Below, piece by piece: positions 9,267 to 18,338 of a DNA stretch of 56,481 nucleotides. The notes under the pieces are model-generated. The model made no database searches. It was not told the origin of the DNA and was given only the letters and a program-made list of their open reading frames with translations. The DNA is taken from NCBI GenBank assembly GCA_040904825.1, contig JBBDSU010000012.1, positions 1-56,481 on the forward strand. The letters are read 5' to 3'. The position numbers and the translations under genes are program-made. The number at the start of each line of letters is the position of its first letter. The stretch's first letter is position 1. The DNA comes from JBBDSU01 sp040904825 (GTDB lineage: Bacteria; Actinomycetota; Nitriliruptoria; Nitriliruptorales; Nitriliruptoraceae).

Positions 9267-10684
9267 CTCGGAATCCCTTTGGTTGAATCGGCTGGGTTCG
9301 CGGCGGTCGACGTCGTGCTGCTGGTGACCATCGAGGTGGTGACCGGCTCGGCGGCCCAGCGCAGCGCCGCCATCGGCCCGCTTGTCCGCAGCAGCGTGGC
9401 GAGTTCGTCGGCGGGCGTGAGCCCTCGCAGTGTGTATCGGTCGAGGAACCTCTCGGCGAGCTCAAGATCTCCTGGATTGAAGGTTCCGGCCGGGAGATTG
9501 GCGGCGCCTTGCAGCGCAAACGACCAGACCTCAACTGCCAGTGCACACTGCGCCGGTTCGGAAACCCCGCCGACAGCTGCCGTGTGCAGCTGATCCTCGA
9601 GAGGTTGCGGCCTGTTGAGCAGCAACTCCAGGATACGGTCGCGGGCCTGAGGTTCGTAGGTCGCACCGGCATACAGAACCGCCGGGACCCGACGCCAACG
9701 CGCCGGGAGCGCATCGATCGAGCGGATTTCGAGGAATCCGCGGGGTCGCACCTCTGGGAACAGTGTGGTGAGGTGGAGCCTGAAGTCGGCGGCGGTGGGC
9801 CATCCGAGGCGTCGGTGTCCGCGGGACATCCAGTCGCTGAATCGCCAGCCCGGCCGGCCTGGCTGGATATTGCCGGTCCCGTCGTCGGTCAGCAGCACGT
9901 CGGCGTCCATCGCGTACCGCTCAAGTTGATGAGGCATGCCGACTTCAGGGTCGGTTACGTGCTGAGGGAAGCCGGTTCGCGTCGGGTCCAGCTGCTGCCA
10001 GGTCAGGCTCCGCTGCGATCGGATAGTCCCGCCGCGGGCCGGACTGGTCGCAAAGGTTGCGGTGGTGATCGGAGCAAGCAGGTTGGTGACCCTCCAGCGG
10101 TCACGTGCTTCGTTGCCGCTCGAGAGGTCGAGGTTGAGTTGGAGGGCGCAGGTATCTCGCATCATGACTCGACCCGCAGGACCCCGCGCTGCGAAATAGC
10201 GGTCCATCGCGGGGTAGCGCAACGTGGATCGCTGTTGCCTGACGGTGCCGGGAGCCCACTGATCGATACCGACCGCAGCGAGTGCTGTGCCTGTGGCCGC
10301 AAGGATCGTGGCGAGTCGGCGGGTCGCCGATTCCATCGAGTCCAGCGCGGTAGCCATCTGGCGCTGATACCGGCCGGATACCTCTAGTTGGCCGCCCGGT
10401 TCAAAGCTGATCTGGAAACCGTCAGCGCCACCGCCACTCCAGCCGTCTTCGCTGATGCTCTGTTCGGGGTCGAGCCAACTGTGCAGTTCGGCGGATGCTG
10501 ACAATTGGTCAAGTATCCCGGCTGCACTGTGGAGCGGAACCCGCTGCAGCGATCGTTCACGAATGGGGAAAAGCTCTACTTCCAGCCCAATGCCACGATC
10601 GGTTCCTGTTCCCGTCGTCTCCGCCTCGACCAGGGCGTACAACGAGGCGTGGTCCAACGCCCGGTTTCGGTCCCACGTCGGCAC
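9263..10684 (-). CDS. egtA: Glutamate-cysteine ligase EgtA
   Basis: EgtA makes gamma-glutamylcysteine for ergothioneine. The 473-residue protein shows the GCS2-type pattern: GLEVELFPI near 33-41, a glycine-rich stretch followed by ISFEPGGQLEVSG near 90-104, MMRDTCALQLNLDL and the late PRGFLEIRSIDALP. GTG start at 10684 with AGAGGA six bases upstream. Overlaps egtB by four bases. Separated from egtD by 225 bases, in which I see no gene, so it may have its own promoter there. Confidence 0.92.
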   Translation of the reverse strand: MPTWDRNRALDHASLYALVEAETTGTGTDRGIGLEVELFPIRERSLQRVPLHSAAGILDQLSASAELHSWLDPEQSISEDGWSGGGADGFQISFEPGGQLEVSGRYQRQMATALDSMESATRRLATILAATGTALAAVGIDQWAPGTVRQQRSTLRYPAMDRYFAARGPAGRVMMRDTCALQLNLDLSSGNEARDRWRVTNLLAPITTATFATSPARGGTIRSQRSLTWQQLDPTRTGFPQHVTDPEVGMPHQLERYAMDADVLLTDDGTGNIQPGRPGWRFSDWMSRGHRRLGWPTAADFRLHLTTLFPEVRPRGFLEIRSIDALPARWRRVPAVLYAGATYEPQARDRILELLLNRPQPLEDQLHTAAVGGVSEPAQCALAVEVWSFALQGAANLPAGTFNPGDLELAERFLDRYTLRGLTPADELATLLRTSGPMAALRWAAEPVTTSMVTSSTTSTAANPADSTKGIPR

Positions 10685-10909
10685 TGCGATCCTCTCAGGT
10701 CTTCCACGTCACGGCCCATTCGGACAGCGACAATTTGCGCCGGACGTGTCAGACAACCCCGAGGGTGACCACATCTTCCCCACCCGGGTGCTGTGCGCGC
10801 TGGCACAGATAGCACGTGCGCAAAACGTGACACATCGATGGCCGTGAGAAGTGTCCATGTGCTGAAGGCTGGGAAGACGACTGAACGCCGGCGGACGAGT
10901 CGTTGCCGC

Positions 10910-11911
10910 TCACAGCTGCTGTGCTTGGTCCGGACGTGCAAGGATCACTGCGAATCGATTCTGGCTATCGGTCACGACTTGGGCGATGCGAAGCCCGACA
11001 CCAGCCAACTCTCGACGAATCGAGGCGATCCGGAACTTGTGCGAGTGCTCAGTGACGATGTGCTCTCCCGCGCTGAACTCAAGCGCCAGGTTGATCGCCG
11101 CGAGGTGAGCGCGCACGTCGGTGGTGGCAACGAGATGCATCTCGATCCGCTCCGCGGCCTGGTTCCACACAGCTTGGTGCGCGAACGCGTCGATGGGCAG
11201 ATCGCCGTCGAGTACGCGGTTGATGACCCGCAGGACGTTGCGGTTGAACGCCGCCGTGACTCCGGCGGCATCGTCGTAGGCTGGGACGAGCACATCGGGA
11301 CTCTTGACCAGGTCGATGCCGAGCAGGAACGAGTCGGTTGGCTCGAGAGTGGCGGCGATCTGTGCGAGCAGGATCTTGCGCTGCGCTACGTCGAGGTTGC
11401 CGAGAGTCGAGCCGAGAAAGGTCACCAGCCGCCGGCCCGACCGCGAGATTGCGGCCAGGTCGTGATGGAAGTCGCCGACGTAGCCATCGACGATCAACCA
11501 GGGGTGATCGTCGCTCAACCGTTCGATCGCGGCGACCAGCGCGGTCTCGGAGATCTCAAGGGCCGCGTAACGGTGCCCGCCGGTGCGTCGCATGGCTTCG
11601 AGCAGCAGATCGGTCTTGACAGAGGATCCGGAACCGAGCTCAACGATCTCATCGGGTGCCGCCGCTGCCACGAGGTCGTCGGCGTGTTGGTCGAGGATTT
11701 CCCGCTCTGCTCGCGTCGGGTAGTACTCGTCCAGTGTGGTGATCTGCTCGAAGAGCTCCGACCCGTGCACGTCGTAGAAATAGATCGGCGGCAACCACTT
11801 TCGGCGTCCGGTCAGCCCCGCTTTGACATCGTCGGCTAACTGTTCTGCCATCGGTCGTGGTGGGGTGAGCCGCGTCAGGGATGCCTGCCTGGTGGCAACG
11901 TTGCGGTTCAC
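10910..11911 (-). CDS. egtD: L-histidine N(alpha)-methyltransferase EgtD
   Basis: EgtD trimethylates histidine to hercynine using S-adenosylmethionine. Seen: YFYDVHGSELFEQIT, TRAEREIL, the SAM loop ELGSGSSVKT and LGSTLGNL, with the end of the protein in RFAVILARP. The GTG at 11911 is preferred to the GTG at 11947 because AGAAGG lies just before it; this gives 333 residues, a normal length. First gene of the ergothioneine set, 79 bases downstream of a zinc anti-sigma-like gene on the same strand. No egtE lyase gene is found in the window. Confidence 0.92.
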   Translation of the reverse strand: MNRNVATRQASLTRLTPPRPMAEQLADDVKAGLTGRRKWLPPIYFYDVHGSELFEQITTLDEYYPTRAEREILDQHADDLVAAAAPDEIVELGSGSSVKTDLLLEAMRRTGGHRYAALEISETALVAAIERLSDDHPWLIVDGYVGDFHHDLAAISRSGRRLVTFLGSTLGNLDVAQRKILLAQIAATLEPTDSFLLGIDLVKSPDVLVPAYDDAAGVTAAFNRNVLRVINRVLDGDLPIDAFAHQAVWNQAAERIEMHLVATTDVRAHLAAINLALEFSAGEHIVTEHSHKFRIASIRRELAGVGLRIAQVVTDSQNRFAVILARPDQAQQL

Positions 11912-11990
11912 GCGGCGCCTTCTCTGCGTCCCAAGCAAGGGGAACACCCGCGGGGCGCGTGCAACAGCATTGCGGCGTTGAACATGTCGG

Positions 11991-12296
11991 TCACGAATCG
12001 TTCCCTGTCGCGTCGAAAGATCTGTTGTTCTGATTGCCTTCGTCCCCAGGTGGATCTACCGGGCTGGCTATTGCCTCGACGGCGGTGACGAGCCGTGTAT
12101 ACGCCGCAAGGTCGAGATCAGGTCGTAACTTTTGTAGCTGCCTTATCACGCGCGACAGCAAGTCGCTCTCGATGCGGCATCGAGCGCAGCTCTCGAGGTG
12201 GGCCGCGACCATCTCGGCTCGTCGTGGCTCCACTTCGCCATCCAGGAACGACTGCAAGATGTACCGGACCTGCCGACACTGCAATCGGCCGTTCAC
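11991..12296 (-). CDS. Zinc-finger (zf-HC2) anti-sigma-like protein
   Basis: A 101-residue protein with C7, then H33-x3-C37-x2-C40, a zinc-binding anti-sigma layout, preceded by LQSFLDGE and followed by LSRVIRQLQKLRPDLD. The spacing C-x25-H-x3-C-x2-C is identical in two other proteins here (21032 and 28979). Members of this family (RsrA-like) release a sigma factor when thiols oxidise. No sigma gene is adjacent; it sits just upstream of egtD. The GTG at 12296 keeps the first cysteine near the N-terminus as in the other copies, but its ribosome-binding site is weak, so the start is uncertain. Confidence 0.72.
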   Translation of the reverse strand: MNGRLQCRQVRYILQSFLDGEVEPRRAEMVAAHLESCARCRIESDLLSRVIRQLQKLRPDLDLAAYTRLVTAVEAIASPVDPPGDEGNQNNRSFDATGNDS

Positions 12297-12503
12297 ACCC
12301 CGGCTGCCACGCCTCGCGCGTGCGCAAGAGGTCCGTTGTGTGTCGGCATATGTCGCTCCTTGTCGTCCCGAAGTCCCTGGCAGGCGGTGAGCCCAAAGCG
12401 GGACCCTTGGTCCGAGGAAGGTCAACTCTCACTTCCGTGAACCCGGACAGGCATGTTCCGATTCCCTCCGCCGGGTGGCTGTCACTCAGTGCGCAGCGTC
12501 GGC

Positions 12504-13283
12504 TCAGGTTGCGCTGGCAACCGCTGGTAGGTAGCGCTGTGCCCAGGTGGCGATGACGTCGGCGACGTAGCGTGCGTCGATCTCGTTGGTGAGCAAGTGA
12601 TCGGCGCCGGCGAGCGACACGAAGCTCTTCGGATGGCGGGCAGCCTCGAACAGCAGGCGGGCGTTATCCACGCTGACGGTGTCGTCAAGTGGTGCATGCA
12701 GGAAGAGCAACGCGACGTTGAGCTGGCTCACGATGTCGGTGAGGTGGTGGTCACTCAAGTCGTCGACGAAATCTGCTGAGATGGTGAACGGGCGGCCCGC
12801 CAGGCTGACGACGGCTTCGCCGTGATCGCGGATGGAGTCGAGGTCGTCGGCGAAGATGTTGGTGACGTGAGCCACGTCGGCCGGGGCGCCAATGGTGGCA
12901 ACCGCTTCGATGGTCTCCAATCGTGCTGCCGCGGCCAGGACGGCAGCGCCGCCGAGTGAGTGACCGACCATCAGGCTGGGCGCCGTGAGGGTGTCGGTGA
13001 GGTAGTCGGCCGCTGCGACGAGGTCATCGACGTCGGATGAGAATGTGGTGGCGGCGAAATCGCCTTCGCTGGATCCGATTCCGGCGAAATCGAACGACAG
13101 CACCGCAATGCCTCGCTCGGCGAGGGCACGTGCGAGTCGTCGGGCGGCTCGCAGGTCTTTCGAACAGGTGAAACAGTGGGCGAAGACCGCAGTGGCCCGC
13201 AGGGGACCGTCTGGATGCTCAAGACGAGCGGACAGTTGTTCATCGCGAGCATTTGTGAACGTGCAGGTGGAGGGGCTGGGCAT
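12504..13283 (-). CDS. Alpha/beta hydrolase
   Basis: A 259-residue serine hydrolase of the type usually found fused to an OsmC domain, here without it. Seen: AVFAHCFTCSKDL (oxyanion region), GIAVLSFDFAGIGSSEG, the nucleophile elbow GHSLGG, a plausible acid in HAPLDDTVSV and a late histidine in LAGADHLLTNE. Substrate unknown, probably an ester or thioester. ATG at 13283 has GAGG upstream. It is the first of a same-strand run leading into the anti-sigma-like and egt genes, though 207 bases separate it from the next start. Confidence 0.85.
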   Translation of the reverse strand: MPSPSTCTFTNARDEQLSARLEHPDGPLRATAVFAHCFTCSKDLRAARRLARALAERGIAVLSFDFAGIGSSEGDFAATTFSSDVDDLVAAADYLTDTLTAPSLMVGHSLGGAAVLAAAARLETIEAVATIGAPADVAHVTNIFADDLDSIRDHGEAVVSLAGRPFTISADFVDDLSDHHLTDIVSQLNVALLFLHAPLDDTVSVDNARLLFEAARHPKSFVSLAGADHLLTNEIDARYVADVIATWAQRYLPAVASAT

Positions 13284-13511
13284 GGATACCTCGGTGGCTT
13301 GTTGTCGGTGAATGCCTAGGGGCAGCTTGCCGATTGGGGGCGCAGGGCGCGGGCGGCCACGGTGCCAGCAGTCGGCCGACGACTGCACTCTTCGCTCCAA
13401 AGTCGCGTGCCTAGTCCGTCGAATGGAAGCCTGCTATGGGTATGAGTGTTGTCCAAGGAGACAGGTGGCAACCTCGCCGCCTACTTACCTACCGCAAGGA
13501 GGACAAACGCA

Positions 13512-14027
13512 ATGATCGCATTCGATGTAGTCGCAGCGTTAATCGCTGGTCTGATTGGAGCTGTCGCCATGACGGCCATGATGCAGGCAGCTGGAGCCAT
13601 GGGGATGACAAGGATGCCAGCGATGACGCTGATCCAGGGGACCATGGTTACCGGCGACGAAAAGAAGGCAAAGCGCATTGGTCTGATGACCCATGTGTTC
13701 ATGATGGGCATGGCCGTGTTTGGATTGGGCTACGCCGCGCTGTTTGTCGTCTTCGACGATGCAAGTCTTGCGACGGGTGCACTGATCGGGGTCGGACATG
13801 GGATCGTGGCTGGCATTGTCATGGCGATGATGGGTGCGATGCATCCGCGCATGGTGGCGCCAAGTGACCGTGACGGAGACATCGTCACCAGCAAGGAGGG
13901 CGAGATCCGGATCATCGAGCCCGGACTTTTCGCCAAGAATTACGGCCCGATGACGCCAATCGGATTGATTGTCGGTCATGTCGTCTACGGTCTCGTTGTC
14001 GCGCTCATCTATGGCCAGTTGACCTGA
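13512..14027 (+). CDS. Methionine-rich four-helix membrane protein
   Basis: A 171-residue membrane protein of unrecognised family with about four hydrophobic segments. It is rich in methionine, for example MTAMMQAAGAMGMTRMPAM, and has a helix containing GHGIVAGIVMAMMGAMHP. A strong ribosome-binding site (AAGGAGG) before the ATG decides the start at 13512 rather than the upstream in-frame codon. Met and His in helices could bind a metal, but that is a guess. It lies upstream of a glutaredoxin gene on the same strand. Confidence 0.7.
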   Translation: MIAFDVVAALIAGLIGAVAMTAMMQAAGAMGMTRMPAMTLIQGTMVTGDEKKAKRIGLMTHVFMMGMAVFGLGYAALFVVFDDASLATGALIGVGHGIVAGIVMAMMGAMHPRMVAPSDRDGDIVTSKEGEIRIIEPGLFAKNYGPMTPIGLIVGHVVYGLVVALIYGQLT

Positions 14028-14128
14028 TGCAACGTCGCTTCGTGCTCGGGGTCGTTGGAAACCGCCCAAAATCGATCCCGCGTGATCGCTAGCTACCCGC
14101 GAGCGGCCAACCAACAAGGAGCAGGGCT

Positions 14129-14462
14129 GTGACAACGAGTGAGCAGGTGCGTGTCTATTGGCGCCCGGGGTGTGGTTTTTGCGCCGGTTTGCTTCGCGCA
14201 TTAGAGCGCGAAGGACTGGCAACAGAGCGCATCAACATTTGGGACGATGAACATGCAGCGGAGTTCGTGCGCAGCGTTGCTCACGGCAATGAGACTGTCC
14301 CAACGGTGCAGATTGGATCTCTGGCGCTTGTCAACCCATCAGCATCAGAAGTGATGCGGGCGGTCGCCGATCAACTGCCGCACCTGCTGCCCGCGGGATA
14401 TGAACCGCCGGTACCGGGCCGAGTTGCTCGCACAGTCATGAGAATGCTGGGCGGTACGCCAA
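14129..14462 (+). CDS. Glutaredoxin / mycoredoxin-like protein, 3' end lost in gap
   Basis: A thioredoxin-fold thiol reductase with the active site C15-G-F-C18 (YWRPGCGFCAGLL) and the conserved cis-proline segment NETVPTVQIG, as in actinobacterial mycoredoxins, which reduce mixed disulfides with mycothiol. GTG start preceded by AAGGAG. A core domain of about 80 residues is complete; an extra C-terminal part of at least 25 residues runs into the 100-N block, so the end is unknown. Confidence 0.82.
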
Positions 14463-14562
14463 NNNNNNNNNNNNNNNNNNNNNNNNNNNNNNNNNNNNNN
14501 NNNNNNNNNNNNNNNNNNNNNNNNNNNNNNNNNNNNNNNNNNNNNNNNNNNNNNNNNNNNNN
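14463..14562. other. Assembly gap (100 N)
   Basis: Exactly 100 undetermined bases, the usual placeholder for a gap of unknown length. It hides the 3' ends of two convergent genes, the glutaredoxin (plus) and the CcdA-like gene (minus). Confidence 0.98.
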
Positions 14563-15433
14563 CAGACGGATCGTCGCCGGATGATCCCGTGTCTGTCTTG
14601 TGGCGGCGGATGGCCAACCATGAAGCGATGACGGTGACGGCAACCGCCGCAAGAGCGAAGGACCCGAACAGTGTAGGAGAGGAGGCGACCGCATTGGTGG
14701 CTCGAGATGACAACTGCTCGACCCACTGCACGGCGGCGGGTTGGCTGGTCCCATCGCCAGCGATGGTGGTCGCCCAGAAGAACACGATGTAGATGCCGGC
14801 CAGGGCGAGGATGGCTCCGGCAATGCGGTTGACATGTTGCGAACCACGCCGAAGCCTGCGAACGAGTGTCTGCTTGCCAAAGGCGAGCGAAAGGGTCACG
14901 AGCAGCAGCAGCGTGGACATCCCCAGCCCGTAGATGAGGAATGTGGTCACGCCGGCCACGAAGCCGAGGCGAGGAATGGCACCTGCGACGACGACGAGGA
15001 AGACAGGGAGCGTGCACGACAAGGATGCGATGGCGTACGAGACACCGAACCAGAACATTCCGGAGTACTTCCGCCCGCTCGGAGCTTTGCCAACTTTGGG
15101 GAGCGTGATACGAAACTCTCGTCCCGTCAGCATCGCGATCCCAAGCGCGAATATCGCGATGCCGATGGCGATGGTGATCCATGGCAGCGCGTCAATGAGT
15201 GCATTGACGCCGAGCGTGATGAGTATTCCGGCCAAGCCGAAAACAGCGAGGAATCCAGCAGAAACCACGGCTCCGACCTTGAGCGCGTTGACGCTGTTGT
15301 GAGCCGTCGATGCCGTTGGCTGGTCGTCGACTTTCATGAAATACGACAGGTAGGCGGGCAGCATCGCGAACCCACACGGGTTAATCGTTGCGACGAGTCC
15401 CGCTGTGAATGCAAAGGCGATCGGGATATCCAT
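14563..15433 (-). CDS. ccdA: CcdA/DsbD-type thiol transporter, C-terminus lost in gap
   Basis: A polytopic membrane protein that passes electrons from cytoplasmic thioredoxin to extracytoplasmic thiol proteins. The paired redox cysteines of the family are visible: C20 in ATINPCGFAMLP and C140 in SLSCTLPVF. At least 290 residues with about seven helices; the stop codon is inside the N block. Its ATG overlaps the stop of the tlpA-like gene (TGATG), so the two are coupled and probably work together. Confidence 0.87.
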
Positions 15434-15969
15434 CAGTTGACCAAGTGGGTGTCGATGAGATCGTTCAATTGAGCCTCGTTGAGGATTCCCGCATGGCGGT
15501 GGACGACTGCGCCAGCGGAATTGACGAAGTAGGTACTCGGCATGGCGATGACCTGGAATGCGTTGAACAGCGTTCCATCAGGGTCGAGTCCTAGGTCGTA
15601 GGTCACGCCAGTGACGTCGACGAGATGCAGCGCTTGCTCGCGCTCATCTTGAGTGTTGATTCCGATGAATCGGACTTCGTCGCGGCGTTCAAGATGCACT
15701 CGCTCGAACTCAGGCATCTCGGCGATACACGGCGGACACCACGACGCCCAGAAGTTGACGACGAGTGGCTCGCCGACAAAGTCGGCCAAGGATGTCTGCT
15801 CTCCGTCGAACGTTGAGAACTGATCATCTGGAACCGGAGGTCCCGCATCTGGGTCGTCAGTCGGGGCGTCCGATCCGGGCGAACACGCGGCGACGACGAG
15901 CATGACTGCGAGTGCCATCGTCAGTGACCGTCTCATAGAGATCCGCTGTCGTCTGGGGCTGTTCAACAT
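15433..15969 (-). CDS. TlpA/ResA-like thioredoxin lipoprotein
   Basis: A 178-residue membrane-anchored thiol-disulfide oxidoreductase. It has a signal peptide with a lipobox ending at C29 (VVAAC), then a thioredoxin fold with WCPPC at 77-81 and the cis-proline in VIAMPSTYFV. It probably receives electrons from the overlapping CcdA and reduces cytochrome c haem-binding cysteines or other exported proteins. The ATG at 15969 has AAAGGA upstream. It lies 66 bases downstream of the selenoprotein gene's stop, on the same strand. Confidence 0.9.
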   Translation of the reverse strand: MLNSPRRQRISMRRSLTMALAVMLVVAACSPGSDAPTDDPDAGPPVPDDQFSTFDGEQTSLADFVGEPLVVNFWASWCPPCIAEMPEFERVHLERRDEVRFIGINTQDEREQALHLVDVTGVTYDLGLDPDGTLFNAFQVIAMPSTYFVNSAGAVVHRHAGILNEAQLNDLIDTHLVN

Positions 15970-16035
15970 TCGTCCTTTTCGGCCTAGACCGTGCTGCTCA
16001 TAGGAACACGCTGATCGGGTCTGGGCTTCCCCTCT

Positions 16036-16593
16036 TTAGGGGCCTGCTATCTGCCGAACGACTTTCAGGAGCTCGCCGACTGGCGGTCGATCGTCGCGCT
16101 GCTGGGGGCGGCTGTAGACAATGGTGCCGTTCGGGTCGACGACGAAGTCGCCCCCAAGCTGCAGGGCATCTTTACCACCTTTGCGTAGACGCTCACCCGA
16201 CCGGAGCAGTCGGGCATACGCGCGCCAGACAGCGGGATCTAGCCAGATCTGCGCCCATCGAGCCCGGCCCATGCCCCAGGCTCGGTAGGCAGTTCGCGCT
16301 TCATCGACCAAGATTGGGAACGGCGGGTCGATGCCTGCAAGCAGCTGTGTCCGGATACGCGCCGGCTCATCGTGGACGATGAACAGCGCGCGCCCACCCA
16401 TCGCCGTGAGCTGGTCGTAACGATCGCGCACCTTCACGAGGTGCGCACGGCAGATCAGTCAACCGGCGTGACGCAGAAAGGACACGATCGTGGGGTGACC
16501 GACAAGCTGGTGAAGATCAACGACGCCATGATCCAGCGAATCCAATCGGAGTCGAGGCGCGGGTTGGCCGATCTGTGGGGGAGGGTGTGTCAT
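16036..16593 (-). CDS. SelL-related peroxiredoxin-like selenoprotein (in-frame TGA = Sec45)
   Basis: Read through one TGA (complement 16459-16461), the frame gives a complete 185-residue AhpC/TSA (peroxiredoxin-like) protein. The N-terminus (IGQPAPRLRLDSL) and the redox site FLRHAG-U-LICRAHL align with the family, which has CxxC, or UxxU in SelL; here it is U45-x-x-C48. The C-terminal part has GGDFVVDPNGTIVYSR. ATG at 16593 has AAGGA seven bases upstream. A perfect 8-bp stem-loop follows the TGA. Ordinary calling would start at the GTG at 16437 and lose the active site. A sequencing error or a pseudogene is the alternative, but the intact frame on both sides argues against it. Its upstream region contains a tandem repeat and a gap. 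Confidence 0.85.
16426..16446 (-). promoter_or_regulatory. Putative bacterial SECIS element of the SelL-like gene
   Basis: In the mRNA, GCGCACCU pairs perfectly with AGGUGCGC around the loop CGUGA. The loop begins 20 nucleotides after the UGA and has G in its second position. This meets the published bacterial SECIS pattern (loop about 16-37 nucleotides from the UGA, G in the first two loop bases). The stem lies inside the coding sequence, as it must in bacteria, where SelB binds it. Confidence 0.72.
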
Positions 16594-16607
16594 GGCGTGG
16601 TCCTTGG

Positions 16608-16751
16608 TTGGGTCGGTGCTTGGGTCGGTNNNNNNNNNNNNNNNNNNNNNNNNNNNNNNNNNNNNNNNNNNNNNNNNNNNNNNNNNNNNNNNNNNNNNNN
16701 NNNNNNNNNNNNNNNNNNNNNNNNNNNNNTTGGGTCGGTGCTTGGGTCGGT
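16608..16751. repeat. 12-base tandem repeat flanking an assembly gap
   Basis: The unit TTGGGTCGGTGC is present as one full and one partial copy on the left of the N block (16608-16629) and again on its right (16730-16751). The gap is therefore probably a collapsed tandem array of unknown length. It lies directly upstream of the ribosome-binding site of the selenoprotein gene and downstream of the DUF3179 gene. Confidence 0.8.
16630..16729. other. Assembly gap (100 N) inside tandem repeat
   Basis: A placeholder of exactly 100 N with the same 12-base repeat on both sides; the true length is unknown. Confidence 0.98.
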
Positions 16752-16851
16752 CGTTGCACGAACGTCATGGTCATTAGGGCGTGGCCAGCGGGTGTCGCGC
16801 TGGGTACGGCCGCACGCTCAGGGGCCACACGGTCGTACCCGGCGCTGCGAG

Positions 16852-18123
16852 TCACGATGCGATGACCTCGGTATCCGGTCGGAATGCGACCCACACGAAC
16901 CAGAACGTGTCATCGTGGGTAATTGCCTCAAGCCGTTGCCCTTCGAGAGGGCCGTCAAGTGCGCGACCGCGCAGATCGAAGGTTGAGCCGGTGGCCTCGT
17001 CGATGAACCGCCCTTGTTGGTCAGCGGGCTGCAGTTGCACCGGCTGTCCGTCGATCGTGGCGTGGAATGCAGCGGTTTGGCCCACGTCACGCCCAGCATC
17101 GATGGAACTGGCGTCGAGCGCGGACGCCTGGCCAGGCGCCCACAGCACCACGACAGGTTCCTGATCTACCTCAACCTCGACAGCACGTTGCTCAGCTAAC
17201 ACATCGAAGGTCACGGCTACCGACGAATCCTGCCCGGCAATACCGACTATTCGTGTCATCGGTGGAAAGCGGCCATCCAACTCCCCTCGGAACAGGAACG
17301 GATTGTTGTCGGCCGTGTCGTAGCCGACGTATGGGTTGCGGCCGTAATCCCGCAGGTGGCCCGTATCGCGTGAAAGCACCAGTGCGTCGGGATGGAGTTC
17401 GATCAGTTCGTTGAATCCGAACAACCACGCGGGAACCCGCTCGAGCTGGGTGCCTAGGAGCTGTTCACCGACGACGGCTTCCCCTTCGAACTGGGTCCAA
17501 AGGTTGCGATGCTGGCGGTCGTACATAACCAGGTTCGACAGGTAAAGGCGTCCCGATGTGCCAAAGTCCAGCACCTCTTCGCCATCAGGTCCGTCAATGG
17601 TGCGCTCAAACACCAGCGCGGAGTTGCACAACGGGCAATAGGTCACCACAAGCGGCACGCCACCGATCACATCGTTGACAATCTCATGCCAGGTCAGGAT
17701 CGCGAGTGGGTAAGCGCGGACGTCGTCATTGATGTCGACCACCATGACCGGACTTGACTCGTCGAGCCACGCCGAAGCCTCTTCGATGGACTCGTACACC
17801 GGGTCATCAATCGGTGGAATCCCGTCTGGCGGTGGACCGCCAGAGATGATGTCGTCGAGAGGAATGGAGTGAGCGGGCTCGCAGTTGGGCGACTCCCAAT
17901 AGAAGGTGCCAGGATTACAGTTGACGGATGTGGCGCGCAGCGGGTCGCGCGGTGACCCCGGCAAAGAGGCTGTGGCCTGAGCTGGACCGGGAGCATCCGG
18001 CGCAGCCGTCGGTGCCTCCGACTCTGCTGGTGGTGACTCGGTTTCAGGCGTTGAGGTACCGGCTTGGCCGCACGCAACGGCCACCAGCATCGTGGCGGCA
18101 CCGACGGCGATCATCCGACGCAT
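16852..18123 (-). CDS. DUF3179 lipoprotein
   Basis: A 423-residue exported protein. The signal peptide ends in a lipobox (VAVAC), followed by a Pro/Ala/Glu-rich linker and the DUF3179 domain with its hallmark TYCPLCNSALVF, preceded by YPLAILTWHEIVND. The CPLC motif suggests metal binding or thiol chemistry, but the function is unknown. The second ATG (18123) is preferred because GAGGGAG lies seven bases upstream of it. It is followed by the repeat array and the selenoprotein gene on the same strand. Confidence 0.85.
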   Translation of the reverse strand: MRRMIAVGAATMLVAVACGQAGTSTPETESPPAESEAPTAAPDAPGPAQATASLPGSPRDPLRATSVNCNPGTFYWESPNCEPAHSIPLDDIISGGPPPDGIPPIDDPVYESIEEASAWLDESSPVMVVDINDDVRAYPLAILTWHEIVNDVIGGVPLVVTYCPLCNSALVFERTIDGPDGEEVLDFGTSGRLYLSNLVMYDRQHRNLWTQFEGEAVVGEQLLGTQLERVPAWLFGFNELIELHPDALVLSRDTGHLRDYGRNPYVGYDTADNNPFLFRGELDGRFPPMTRIVGIAGQDSSVAVTFDVLAEQRAVEVEVDQEPVVVLWAPGQASALDASSIDAGRDVGQTAAFHATIDGQPVQLQPADQQGRFIDEATGSTFDLRGRALDGPLEGQRLEAITHDDTFWFVWVAFRPDTEVIAS

Positions 18124-18338
18124 GGGCATTCTCCCTCGTAGTTGTCGTTCCGGATCACTGGCAGGGCCGTTGTCGCGTTGCTCGTACTGGTGTTGCATGC
18201 GGTAACACCTATGAGACCCGTGGGCTTCCACGTGGCATCGGAATGGCCGGTGCGATCGGCGGGTTGTCGACTACAACGTGATGCCTCGGGACTGGCACGC
18301 ATTCAGCCGATGGCGGGACACATGGCACAGGAGGTCAC

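Noticed and set aside
16036..16437. Truncated 133-residue peroxiredoxin-like gene starting at a GTG.
   Set aside because: Extending through the TGA restores the complete fold, a good ribosome-binding site and a SECIS-like hairpin; the short form lacks the active site.
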